Shown here piece by piece: positions 47,073 to 55,834 of a DNA stretch of 64,000 bases. Made by a program: the position numbers and the translations under genes. The notes under the pieces were generated by a model. That model was not told the origin of the DNA, searched no databases, and worked only from the letters and a program-made list of their open reading frames with translations. Location: positions 1 to 64,000 of the forward strand of contig OY970200.1 of assembly GCA_963708235.1 (NCBI GenBank), in the 5' to 3' direction. Every line of letters starts with the position of its first letter. Position 1 is the stretch's first letter. This DNA is from G963708235 sp963708235 (GTDB lineage: Bacteria > Actinomycetota > Acidimicrobiia > Spongiisociales > UBA5794).

Positions 47073-48539
47073 TCAGTTGCGGATGGGGATGGCGTCGTAG
47101 AGGTCGGGATCGATGTCGTCGAAGGTCCCGTCGGTCAGGCTGTCGAGGATGCCCATCATCGCCTTCTGGTGGACTTCGGCGATGAACTCGTGGCGCCATT
47201 CCGGGGTGGAATGCCGCTGGCGACCCGCCTCCATCAACACACCGGCGCTGCCGCGGAGCTGATAGGCGCCGACCGCCGAACCCGCCAGGTTCAGGTTCTG
47301 CGGATACCGGGTGATGTTGGCGTGGGGGGCGCCCATGTCGGCGGTGGCCTGCCAGGCGGCGACGTTGGCGCGCCGTGAGGCATCCCAATCCCAGTTCGGG
47401 TACGTCGTGCCGGCGCCATGGAGTGTCTCGGGATCCCGCAACATCTGCGCCGAGATCGACATCGGTGTGTAGCGACCAGCCGTCTCGGGGTGGCCGTCGT
47501 GGTCGTAGGTGTTGCAGGGTGCCTGGTTGTGCAGGTCGATGAATACGTCGACGATCCCGAATTCGGCCTCGAGCGTGGCATACAGATCACGGGAGGCACG
47601 GGCCTCCGGCGTCAGGTACATGCCCCGCACCCCGCTGTTGCCGGGCAGGTGGGCGGCCTGGGGTACGTAGTTGAAGTCGGGGTTGAAATCGCGGTTGATG
47701 TCGTAACCGGCGACCCGCGGGTCGTTCCAGAATCGCGGTCCCGGCAGGGAGTGGTAGAACGCCCGCGGTGCAGTGGCGAGCTGCGGGAACATCCCCACGG
47801 TCTCTTCCCACGTCTGATCGTTGGCCCGCTGGTAGGGGACCGCACCATCCGGATTGAGCTGCGGCACCGCAATGATGGTCAGCGCCTCGCGGATCTCCTG
47901 CGAACGGACCGAGTTGTTCGACACCTGGCGCAGCAGGTCGATGGCGGCGGTGGTGCCGGTGGGTTCGTTGGCGTGGATCCCACCCTGGATGAACACCACG
48001 GTGTCACCTGTGCCGACACGGAGGACGTGGATGGGGCGGCCACGGTTCGAGATTCCGATGATGTCGGTATCGACGGTGTCGCGACGGCCGATCGCCTTGA
48101 CGAAGGCGTCGACCTCGTGCGGCTGGTAGTAGGCGTCGACGATTTGAATGCCCTGGCTCTCGGGGTACTCGACACATGCCCAATCGTCACCGAACGTCGA
48201 CCGCAACCGTAGGTATTCACCCAGGTCGTCGAGTCCGTTGCGGAGCGACGCCTGGGCGGGGGCGGTGAGCCGCTCGGCGATGCTGTCGGCGCGACCGGCG
48301 GCGTTGCGGAGCTGCGCCGCAGTCAGCGGTGCGGCGATGTGGTCGAGGAGCGTCTCGATGCGGGTTGCGCTGGCGGTGTCGATACCGCCGACGGCAACCA
48401 GTGCGTCGAGACGCTCTTGTACGACATCGGCAGGGGTTGTCGCCACTTGAGCCGATGCGGCCATCGGGAGCAATGTGGCGATCAGGGTCAGTAGGGCTAC
48501 GGGAAGCAGCCGAAGCCGCTGCCGGAAGAGGGCACTCAT
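47073..48539 (-). CDS. Secreted M14-family zinc carboxypeptidase
   Basis: 488 residues. Signal peptide (LLPVALLTLIATLLPMAASA), a helical segment of about 100 residues, then the M14 domain: zinc motif GGIHANEPTGTTAAIDLL (H-x-x-E), the third ligand His in VFIDLHNQAPC, substrate-site ALTIIAVPQLNPDGAVPY (NPDG) and YDINRDFN, and catalytic Glu in GVLMEAGRQR. ATG 48539 has AAGGAG ten bases upstream. It probably removes C-terminal residues from peptides outside the cell. Its 3' end faces the repeat block. Confidence 0.88.
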   Translation of the reverse strand: MSALFRQRLRLLPVALLTLIATLLPMAASAQVATTPADVVQERLDALVAVGGIDTASATRIETLLDHIAAPLTAAQLRNAAGRADSIAERLTAPAQASLRNGLDDLGEYLRLRSTFGDDWACVEYPESQGIQIVDAYYQPHEVDAFVKAIGRRDTVDTDIIGISNRGRPIHVLRVGTGDTVVFIQGGIHANEPTGTTAAIDLLRQVSNNSVRSQEIREALTIIAVPQLNPDGAVPYQRANDQTWEETVGMFPQLATAPRAFYHSLPGPRFWNDPRVAGYDINRDFNPDFNYVPQAAHLPGNSGVRGMYLTPEARASRDLYATLEAEFGIVDVFIDLHNQAPCNTYDHDGHPETAGRYTPMSISAQMLRDPETLHGAGTTYPNWDWDASRRANVAAWQATADMGAPHANITRYPQNLNLAGSAVGAYQLRGSAGVLMEAGRQRHSTPEWRHEFIAEVHQKAMMGILDSLTDGTFDDIDPDLYDAIPIRN

Positions 48540-48820
48540 CGGGGGGTTTCTCCTTGGGTTGGAGCCGCCAGGAATATGACTCAGGGTACGGAGTCTGTTG
48601 GCGCTGTCAAGCGGCCCCGGCGGCGCCGATATCGATCCGATCACCCAGTTCGGGCCGGGAGACCCGCTTCCCCAGCGGCAGCCGGGGGGTCGGATCGGTG
48701 GCTCCCTGGGACAGGCCGCACATCCGGCGCACCTCCCGCATCGGGACGGAACGCTTCCGGCGGATTCGGACAGAGGACCAACCCGATCCAGGCATTCGGG
48801 AGACTCGGCGGCGAGGCCGC

Positions 48821-49786
48821 TCAGGGGATCAGGAGAACCTTGCCCGTAGTGCGCCGGGCCTCGAGCGCCCGGTGGGCGTCGGCGACGTCGTCCAGCGCAT
48901 AGCGGGAGTCGATCCGGACCCGGAGCCGACCGTCCCGGATCCATTCCAGTACCTCGGCGGCCCGGCGGGCGCCCTCGCTCCCCATGTAGTTGCCGAGGGT
49001 GGGGCGGGTCACGTAGAGCGAACCGTTGCGGGCCAGAACCTGCAGGTCGATCGGGGGTACCGGACCGCTCGACTGACCGAACAGGACCATGGTGCCGCGC
49101 GGCCGGAGCAGGGTGAGACCTGCATCGAACGTCTCCCGTCCCACCCCGTCGTACACCACGTCCAGCGGCCGTTCGTCTCCGGTGATTTCCCGTACCGCAT
49201 CGTCGAAGGCGACGTCGGTGTAGGTGATCACGTGGTCGGCGCCCGCCTCGGTGGCGACCACGGCCTTGGCTGGGGTCGACACGGTGGCGAACACTTCGGC
49301 GCCGATGATCTTCGCCATCTGGATCAGCAACCCGCCCACACCTCCGGCACCGGCATGGACCAGGATCCGGTCCCCGGCCGCCACCGGGAACGTGTCGCGC
49401 ACCAGGTAGTGCGCCGTGAACCCCTGGAGCGCCCCCGCCGCTGCCAGGTCCAGTTCCAGTCCGTCCGGGACCGCCAGAACGTCACCGGCCCCGATCAGGG
49501 TCTGTTCGGCGTAGGCGCCCTGGGCGGCGATGCTGACCACCCGGTCTCCGACGCTCCATCCTGCGATATCGTCGCCGACGGCATTCACGATCCCGGCGGC
49601 CTCGGCGCCGAGCACGAAGGGGAGTTGCTTCGGGTACAGCCCGGTACGGTGGTACGTGTCGATGAAGTTGATCCCGGCGGCGGCGACATCGATGACGAGT
49701 TCGTGGCGACCCGGGCGAGGGGCGTCGATCTCGACCACTGCCATTACCTCGGGCCCGCCCGTTTCCGGCACCTGGACAGCTCGCAT
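48821..49786 (-). CDS. qor: NADPH:quinone oxidoreductase (zeta-crystallin-like)
   Basis: 321 residues of zinc-free medium-chain dehydrogenase. Features: AAAGINFIDTYHRTGLYP, the GAQGFTAHYL-type segment (GALQGFTAHYLVRDTF), nucleotide motif ILVHAGAGGVGGLLIQMAK and the C-terminal ALEARRTTGKVLLIP. No zinc ligands. It reduces quinones or enones with NADPH. ATG 49786 has GAGGAG upstream. It is divergent from the solute-binding lipoprotein. Confidence 0.88.
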   Translation of the reverse strand: MRAVQVPETGGPEVMAVVEIDAPRPGRHELVIDVAAAGINFIDTYHRTGLYPKQLPFVLGAEAAGIVNAVGDDIAGWSVGDRVVSIAAQGAYAEQTLIGAGDVLAVPDGLELDLAAAGALQGFTAHYLVRDTFPVAAGDRILVHAGAGGVGGLLIQMAKIIGAEVFATVSTPAKAVVATEAGADHVITYTDVAFDDAVREITGDERPLDVVYDGVGRETFDAGLTLLRPRGTMVLFGQSSGPVPPIDLQVLARNGSLYVTRPTLGNYMGSEGARRAAEVLEWIRDGRLRVRIDSRYALDDVADAHRALEARRTTGKVLLIP

Positions 49787-49961
49787 CTTCGCTTCGCTCC
49801 TCAACTCGATGACGGATGGTCGAGACTACCGGACCAGGTCCGGGTCGCTCGGTGGAGTGACCGAGGCGACTTCTACGGACCAAAGTGTCCCGCTGGTCGG
49901 ATGCGCTGTGGGCGCCGGTTCCGCTACGTTGTCCCCGTCCAGCGAACACGGAGGGGACAGA

Positions 49962-51659
49962 TTGCGGGCCATCGGGAGAACAGGTGCGACCGTTCTCACC
50001 CTTCTCTTCATGGGGACGGCGTGTACCGGGAACGGTTCGGGATCCTCGACGACGTTGGGGCTGTTTGCCGCCGATTTCGAGCCGGTGAGCTTCGAGGCCC
50101 CGGACTGCGACTACGGCGGGCTGATCAAGCGCATCTCGTCGGACAACCGCCTCACGGTGCGTTTCGAGCTGTGTGCCCCCGATGTCGCCTTCGGTTCCAA
50201 AGTCGCCTCGCCGGTCTTCGGAGTCTTCCCGAGTGAGCTGCTCGACACCGCCATCGACGACGGCATGGGGGTTTTCGATGAGCCCGTAGGGACGGGTCCC
50301 TATCAGTTCGGGAGCTGGCAGGAAGGCGAGGAACTACAGCTCGAGCGCTTCGAGCTGTACCGGGACAACCGTGCCGAGACCCAGACCATGCACGTCCGGT
50401 GGGATGAAGATCCGAGCCGGCGGCTCGCCGAGCTCCGAGCGGGCAACGTCGACGGAATCGACCGACCGCTCGCAGCCGACCACCAGGGCGTTGCCGACGA
50501 TGCGTCGATCGAGCTGTATCCCCGCACCGGGGTCAACCTCGTCTACCTCGGCTTCAACACCAGTCTCGAACCGTGGTCGGATCTGCAACGCCGCCAGGGT
50601 GTCGCTCTCGGTCTCGATCGGGAACGGCTCGTCGCCGACAGCTTCCCGGCCGCCTCGATCCCTGCCGTCCAGACCTACCCGTCGTCTCTGGCCGGTTGGA
50701 CACCGAGCCCGGTCTGGCCCGACACCGATACCGGAGCCGCATCGGCAGCCCTTGACGGTGCCGGCACCGAGGGTGACATCACCCTGACGTATCCGGAGAC
50801 GGCGGGACCATTGCTTCCCGACCCGCAGGCGGTGGCCGCTGCGGTACAGGCACAGCTTGGTGCGCTGGGTCTCTCGATCGACCTGCAGTCGATGGAGCCG
50901 ACCGCATTCGCCGCGGCGCGCGACGCCGGGGAACTCCCCATGTTCCTCGATGTCTGGGAGGCGACCACCGCCGATGTCGGAGCGTTCTTCGAGGAGATGT
51001 TCATGGGAGAAGGCTCGGCCCGCTTCGGCGGCGACCTGGGACTGGTGCAGGATGCGGTCGCTGCCGCCCACATCGGCAACCCGGACCAGCGCTACCTGGC
51101 GAACGAGACCGCCGGCGATGCCATCATCGAGGTTGCACCGCTGGTTCCGCTCGGAACCGTCAACGGTGCGGCGGCGTACCGCACCGACGTCGACGACACC
51201 CAGGTGGTCCAGTTCGGGCTCGACTCGTTCCAGCCCACCGCCAGCCCGATGGGTATCGAGTATTTCTACAGCATGAATCCGGGGGACCGCGAGACCTTCG
51301 TCTGGCTCCAGGCGTCAGAGCCGGGCAGTCTGTTCTGCGCCGACGAGACCGACGTCGATACGCTGCGGGCCTGTGCGCAGGTCGTCGAGCCGCTGCTGCG
51401 GTACGAGATCGGCAGCGGGGAGATCACCGACGGGATCACCGAGGCCTGGTCCGCCAACGATGATGCCACCATCTGGACGTTCCGGCTCCTCGACGGCGTG
51501 AAGTTCCACGACGGATCGGATCTGGACGGTGCCGATGTCGCCCGCACCTTCGCCATGCACTGGGACGCTTCCCATCCGCTCCACGTTGGAGAGTTCGAGG
51601 GTTTTCGTAGGATGTTCGGCGCCTTCATCGGCACTGATGGCAACGGGGAGACCGGATGA
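49962..51659 (+). CDS. SBP_bac_5-type solute-binding lipoprotein, apparently circularly permuted
   Basis: About 565 residues. TTG start after GGAGGGG; lipobox LLFMGTAC. The order of family landmarks is unusual. The mature chain begins in the middle of the fold (TVRFELCAPDVAFGSKVASP, EPVGTGPYQFGSWQEGEEL), runs through the C-terminal lobe (NLVYLGFNTSL, IIEVAPLVPLGTVNGAAAY), and only then shows the normal N-terminal lobe (SEPGSLFCADETDVDTLRAC, WTFRLLDGVKFHDGSDLDGA). No ABC permease or ATPase is nearby. Peptide-type ligands are usual for the family. It overlaps the next gene (ATGA). Confidence 0.75.
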   Translation: MRAIGRTGATVLTLLFMGTACTGNGSGSSTTLGLFAADFEPVSFEAPDCDYGGLIKRISSDNRLTVRFELCAPDVAFGSKVASPVFGVFPSELLDTAIDDGMGVFDEPVGTGPYQFGSWQEGEELQLERFELYRDNRAETQTMHVRWDEDPSRRLAELRAGNVDGIDRPLAADHQGVADDASIELYPRTGVNLVYLGFNTSLEPWSDLQRRQGVALGLDRERLVADSFPAASIPAVQTYPSSLAGWTPSPVWPDTDTGAASAALDGAGTEGDITLTYPETAGPLLPDPQAVAAAVQAQLGALGLSIDLQSMEPTAFAAARDAGELPMFLDVWEATTADVGAFFEEMFMGEGSARFGGDLGLVQDAVAAAHIGNPDQRYLANETAGDAIIEVAPLVPLGTVNGAAAYRTDVDDTQVVQFGLDSFQPTASPMGIEYFYSMNPGDRETFVWLQASEPGSLFCADETDVDTLRACAQVVEPLLRYEIGSGEITDGITEAWSANDDATIWTFRLLDGVKFHDGSDLDGADVARTFAMHWDASHPLHVGEFEGFRRMFGAFIGTDGNGETG

Positions 51660-52030
51660 GCAGGTTGAGCAGGACACATCGATGGTGGGCATGCGGGCTC
51701 CTTCTGGTGGTCCTCGCCGTTGCGGGGTGCGGCGGTGATGAGGTCGAGTCTGGCGACACCGGCGGCGGGGGCCCTGTCGAGATCTCCATTGACATCTCCG
51801 AGACCGGGGTCGACGCCCCACAGCGTCCCAGAATCGAGCTCGGAAGCGAGGTTTCGCTGGTGTTCTCCAGTTTCGAGCCCGGCGACGCCCATCTCCACGG
51901 CTACGACCTGTGGTCGTCGGTCGGACCCGATGCCGAGAACCGCATCGACTTCGTCGCCGACGCTCCCGGGATCTTCCTTGTCGAACTCGAGGCGAACCTG
52001 CTGTACCTGACGGAGCTGGTCGTGCAGTGA
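51656..52030 (+). CDS. Small lipoprotein with cupredoxin-like domain
   Basis: 124 residues. Lipoprotein signal (LLLVVLAVAGC), a Gly-rich linker, then a beta-sandwich-like domain: VEISIDISETGVDAPQRPRI, ELGSEVSLVFSSFEPGDAHL, HGYDLW and FVADAPGIFLVELEANLLYL. The VxLxF...D-x-x-H-x-H-G-Y-D pattern recalls cupredoxin-1-like copper-binding domains, though the usual Cys ligand is absent. It overlaps both neighbours, so the three are one translational unit. Confidence 0.65.
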   Translation: MSRLSRTHRWWACGLLLVVLAVAGCGGDEVESGDTGGGGPVEISIDISETGVDAPQRPRIELGSEVSLVFSSFEPGDAHLHGYDLWSSVGPDAENRIDFVADAPGIFLVELEANLLYLTELVVQ

Positions 52031-53433
52031 GGCGGCGAGCCGGACGGCGCAGCGCCATTTTCGTCGGGGTCACGGTCGGGGCACTCGCAAGTCCCGGGGT
52101 CGCCGTCGCCCACCCGATCGGCGGCCGCGCCGATCTTCCGGTTCCCGCCGGGTTGTTCGGGCTCGTGATCGGAATGGCGCTGGTGGCGACGTTCGTCGGC
52201 CTCACCCTCCGATGGACCGAGCCGCGGCTCCAGCAACCGCGGCCCCCTCGAATCAACAGATCCGCAATGGTGCGGTGGCTGGTGGTGGTGTTCAGGGTGG
52301 CCGGTCTGTCCGGGCTCGCCGTGGTGGTCGGCGCCGGATTCCTCGATGCCAACGTCACCCCGCTCAACATCGCCTCGGTGCTCGTCTTTGTGTACTTCTG
52401 GCTCGTGGTCCCGTTCGGCGCCGTGTTCATCGGTGACTGGTGGCGCTGGCTGAGCCCGTGGCGCACCCTGTCGATGTGGCTCAACCGCAACGTGCCGGAA
52501 CGCCCCCACCTGGTGGAACGGTTCGGGGTGTGGCCGGCGGCGCTGACGCTGCTGGTCTTCTCGTGGATGACGCTGGTATCACCGGCGGCGGCGCAACCGC
52601 AGTCGCTGGCGCTGGCAGCCGTGGTCTACACCGCCTTGGTGGTTCTTGCCGGCCGTCTGGTCGGGGTCGCTACCGGGCTGCGCCTCGTCGACGCCTTCCA
52701 CACCTCGAACGCACTTGCCGGAGCGGTGGCGCCCATCGATCTCGACATCCCCGCTCCTGTGGACGCTACTGGCCCGACTCCCGCCGGAGAGCACGAGCAG
52801 GGCGCCATCGTGCGGCGGGGGTGGCTGCGCGGGCTCCCCCAGGTGCCGGAGTGGCCGGGACTTCCCGCCTTTGTCATCACGATGATCGGGGTGGTGGCCT
52901 ACGACGGGCTCACCGGCAACGAGATGTGGATCGATCTGACCGGCGATCTCCGCCACGAGACCTGGTTCGCCACGATGTCGCTGGTTGCGGTGGTGGTCGT
53001 GCTCGGGGGGATCTATGCGGCCATCTCGGCGTGGGCCGCACACCTGGTCGGTGGTGACCAGACCGCACGACAGGTGGTTCGGCGATTCGCCCATGTCCTG
53101 GTTCCGGTGGCGTTGGCGTTCATGGTGTCCCACTACCTGACCGTGGTGCTCTACGAGGGACAGATCCTCATCTCGACGGCCAGTGATCCCATCGGTAGAG
53201 GCTGGGACCTGTTCGGGACCGCCGACTGGAAGATGAACCTGTTCCTGAGCCCAACCGTGGTGTGGTATCTCCAGGTGGCGGCGATGGCGGTCGGTCAGAC
53301 GGCGGCGATGGTGCTCTCCCACGACCGTGCCCTGGCGGACTACGACGGCGAGGATTCAACCCGCATCCAGTATGCGTTGCTCAGCTTCATCGTCGGGCTC
53401 AGCTCGCTCGGACTCTTCCTCCTCGCCGGGTGA
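52027..53433 (+). CDS. Polytopic membrane protein (family often annotated fenitrothion hydrolase)
   Basis: 468 residues with about eleven helices. It begins with a signal-like segment and AHPIGGRADLPVPAGLFGLV, then SVLVFVYFWLVVPFGAVFIG, DWWRWLSPWRTL and HVLVPVALAFMVSHYLTVVL. The conserved N-terminal AH...DLPVP motif and the WWRxxxPW motif are those of an actinobacterial family frequently labelled fenitrothion hydrolase without strong support. No hydrolase site is visible. GTG start overlaps the previous gene. Coupling to a cupredoxin-like lipoprotein suggests metal handling or uptake. Confidence 0.65.
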   Translation: MRRRAGRRSAIFVGVTVGALASPGVAVAHPIGGRADLPVPAGLFGLVIGMALVATFVGLTLRWTEPRLQQPRPPRINRSAMVRWLVVVFRVAGLSGLAVVVGAGFLDANVTPLNIASVLVFVYFWLVVPFGAVFIGDWWRWLSPWRTLSMWLNRNVPERPHLVERFGVWPAALTLLVFSWMTLVSPAAAQPQSLALAAVVYTALVVLAGRLVGVATGLRLVDAFHTSNALAGAVAPIDLDIPAPVDATGPTPAGEHEQGAIVRRGWLRGLPQVPEWPGLPAFVITMIGVVAYDGLTGNEMWIDLTGDLRHETWFATMSLVAVVVVLGGIYAAISAWAAHLVGGDQTARQVVRRFAHVLVPVALAFMVSHYLTVVLYEGQILISTASDPIGRGWDLFGTADWKMNLFLSPTVVWYLQVAAMAVGQTAAMVLSHDRALADYDGEDSTRIQYALLSFIVGLSSLGLFLLAG

Positions 53434-53482
53434 CCAGACCCGACACAAGGGGAGCCGACACAAGAAGAGTCGACACACGAAG

Positions 53483-53511
53483 AAGGGGACCGGCCAGACG
53501 CCGGTCCCCTT
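53483..53511. terminator. Bidirectional hairpin between convergent genes
   Basis: Perfect 12-base arms (53483-53494 with 53500-53511) around CAGAC, lying between the convergent membrane-protein and propeller genes. The A-rich side and T-rich side let it serve both strands. Confidence 0.8.
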
Positions 53512-53538
53512 CCTGTTGTCGAATCGGTTGGTGAGTGG

Positions 53539-54882
53539 TCAGTCGCGCCCGCCGGCAAGTCGAACCCGAAGCAGGAAGAACCCGCGGTCGATGCTCGACA
53601 CTGCCACCAGGTTGTCACGACGCAGGTACGGGTAGTTGCTCCACGTACCGCCCTCGAACGTCGGGGCATCGTTCTGCGGGTACATGTCGAAGAAGGCAAC
53701 CTCTTCGAGCACCCCGTTGGCGACGTCGGCGTTCGAGTAGACACGGAGACCCGAGGTGTAGTTCGAGTGGTACGAGAATCGACCCTTGGTGTACAAGTTG
53801 TGGTCGATCGACGTGGCACTCGGATTCACGTACTCGGCGGTCAGTTGCGGATCGGCGATGTTGCGCACATCGAACACCCGTGTCTTGGTGTTGTTGCCAT
53901 GGGTCATCTCGTCGAGCTCGTCGCCGTGCAGGAAGAAGTCATGCTTCGGTGTCAGCCAACCCTGATGGCTGTATCCCTGGTTGGGATAGTTTCTCGACCC
54001 GAGCAGGACCGGCGTCGCCTTGTCGGTGACATCGACGATGGTCAGGCGATGGTTCGAGTTCGGGTTGGTGTTCGGTGCCGACGAGTTGAAGCACAGCTCA
54101 CGACCCCGGTAGGCCGCATCCGGACCGGCGTAGACGACACACTGCGTGTCGTGGACATAGCCACCGGCCGACCAACATCCGGCGAAGGTCGGGCTGGTCG
54201 GGTTCGAGATGTTGACCATGTGGAGACCGCCGCTGCAGCTTCCGCTGCCGACGACGTAGAGGAATCCGGTGTCCTCGTTGATGTTCAGGTTGTGCGAGTT
54301 GCCCACGGCGTTGCCGGTGACGCCGGTGTAGCGCGCCGTTGTGGTGAAGGTGACCGGGGCATCCGCCTGGGCGATGTTGCGCACCTGGGTCAGATCGAGG
54401 ATCTGGATCCCGTGACCGGTGTTCTCCGAGCCGATGAAGGCGTGATCGGCGTAGACCTTGATGTCACGCCAGAAGTCGCCGCCTGCGGTGGTCCACGTCG
54501 GTAGGTGCCCGACGACCCACGGCTTCAGCGGAGCGCTCACGTCGATCACCCAGGCGCCTTCAGACCCGGCCAGGATGGCGTAGTCGCGCCGCGTCACCGA
54601 GTCGTACCAGCCCCAGATGTCGTTGATGAACACGGATCCCAGCTCGGCCATGCCGATGTGCGACATCAGGTCGACGTTCGAGCAGGCGAAGTCGCCTGCC
54701 ATGCCGTCTTCGCACACCACGGGCTCGTAGCGGGATTCGCGATTGTCGTTCTGCAGTGCGACGAGTCCGTAAGCCTCTGCCTCGAGGCTCCTCCCCGCAG
54801 GATGTGCCGTCGCCGTTACCGTGCTGATCACCGCCATGACCACGCCTAAGGCGAGCACCGTTAAGATGCTTCTTCTCCCCAT
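53539..54882 (-). CDS. Secreted choice-of-anchor-B/LVIVD-type propeller protein
   Basis: 447 residues. Signal peptide (LTVLALGVVMAVISTVTATA), then blades such as GSEGAWVIDVSAPLKPWVVG, GIQILDLTQVRNI, GGLHMVNISNPTSPTFAGCW and HRLTIVDVTDKATPVLLGSR. It includes HNLNINEDTGFLYVVGSG and SHQGWLTPKHDFFLHGDELD, which are choice-of-anchor-B features; no anchor is seen at the end (RLAGGRD). GGGAGG precedes the ATG. A second, related secreted protein lies 8 kb away. Function unknown, probably surface or extracellular binding. Confidence 0.78.
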   Translation of the reverse strand: MGRRSILTVLALGVVMAVISTVTATAHPAGRSLEAEAYGLVALQNDNRESRYEPVVCEDGMAGDFACSNVDLMSHIGMAELGSVFINDIWGWYDSVTRRDYAILAGSEGAWVIDVSAPLKPWVVGHLPTWTTAGGDFWRDIKVYADHAFIGSENTGHGIQILDLTQVRNIAQADAPVTFTTTARYTGVTGNAVGNSHNLNINEDTGFLYVVGSGSCSGGLHMVNISNPTSPTFAGCWSAGGYVHDTQCVVYAGPDAAYRGRELCFNSSAPNTNPNSNHRLTIVDVTDKATPVLLGSRNYPNQGYSHQGWLTPKHDFFLHGDELDEMTHGNNTKTRVFDVRNIADPQLTAEYVNPSATSIDHNLYTKGRFSYHSNYTSGLRVYSNADVANGVLEEVAFFDMYPQNDAPTFEGGTWSNYPYLRRDNLVAVSSIDRGFFLLRVRLAGGRD

Positions 54883-55119
54883 AGGTCTTTGCCTCCCATA
54901 TTCCGGGTAGCAGCTCTTGCTCCCGTGCCTCGGGGGATTGGGTAGCCCCCCTTGATTACGACCTTACCGCACACCTCTGTTGCGTGCCATGGGTTTCACA
55001 TCCTCGCCGCCCCGGCGGCGGGGCCGTGGTCGAAGCCGGTCCCCGGCGATGTGGTAGCGTTCGACCCTCGGAAGGGTGACTGCCCGGCCGCGTTATCCTT
55101 GCGGTGCAAGGGTTTCCAA

Positions 55120-55196
55120 GGGGACGTAGCTCAGCCCGGCAGAGCACCTGGTTTGCATCCAGGGGGTCGTGGGTTCAAATCCCATCGTCTCCACCA
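55120..55196 (+). tRNA. tRNA-Ala (TGC)
   Basis: 77 nucleotides with all four stems. The acceptor stem GGGGACG pairs with CGTCTCC and includes the G3-U70 alanine identity pair. The anticodon stem CCTGG/CCAGG encloses TTTGCAT (anticodon TGC). The T-loop is TTCAAAT and CCA is encoded. Confidence 0.97.
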
Positions 55197-55272
55197 CTCA
55201 TTCCTCGACACGACCGGCGCCCCTGCCGCACCTTTGCTGACGGCCCGTCACCGATTCCGGACGCGGTCGTGG

Positions 55273-55734
55273 TCAGGCCCGGTCGGTGGGGAAGGGGCGG
55301 TCGCTCTCGGTGACGGTGAAGTGGCGAGGATCGTCGGGTGCGTACCAGAAGTCGATCCGTACCCACCTGCTCGCCCCGGGCTCCAGCTCCACCTCGAACT
55401 CGTGGATCACCCCGGAGCTGCTGGTGGCGACGAGAAGGTGCGGCCCCGAGTCACTCGGGACCTCGACCTCGCCGGGGTCGAGCCCTTGACCGAAGTCGTC
55501 GTTGACCACCAGCTCACCGTCCAGGGTGACGCGGACACTGACCGGGTCCTCGTCGGTGCTCCGGTTGACCACACTGACAATCAGCTTCGACTCGTCCTCG
55601 TCGATGGATTCGCCGCCGGCACACCCTGCCAGGAGGGTCACCGTCACCAGTCCGGCAACGCATCGGCGGAGGCGGCGCCCGCAGGTCGCCGGAAGTCGGT
55701 TCGGAGAGGTGCGCACCCGGTGAGTATCGCGCAT
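55273..55734 (-). CDS. Hypothetical lipoprotein
   Basis: 153 residues. Lipobox VTLLAGC, then a single beta-rich domain (SKLIVSVVNRSTDEDPVSVR, VTLDGELVVNDDFGQGL, HEFEVELEPGASRWVRIDFW). It looks like a small immunoglobulin- or C2-like domain on the cell surface. ATG 55734 is used. It is divergent from the thiolase and just downstream of the opposite-facing tRNA gene. No function is inferred. Confidence 0.68.
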   Translation of the reverse strand: MRDTHRVRTSPNRLPATCGRRLRRCVAGLVTVTLLAGCAGGESIDEDESKLIVSVVNRSTDEDPVSVRVTLDGELVVNDDFGQGLDPGEVEVPSDSGPHLLVATSSSGVIHEFEVELEPGASRWVRIDFWYAPDDPRHFTVTESDRPFPTDRA

Positions 55735-55834
55735 CCCCCGGGTACCCTGCGTCACAGAACCCGGCACCACGAGGCCCGCACCACGAAGGTGGCGTGCACG
55801 ACACCGGTGGAGGGTCAGGACGGAGGTGGAGGCG

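Noticed and set aside
46140..47378. A 412-codon + strand frame through the repeat block
   Set aside because: The protein is repeated Gly/Arg/Pro-rich text created by the DNA repeats and runs antisense into the M14 peptidase gene.
48329..50236. A 635-codon + strand frame
   Set aside because: Antisense to the M14 peptidase start and the quinone oxidoreductase, whose motifs are unambiguous on the minus strand; its last part is out of frame with the solute-binding lipoprotein.
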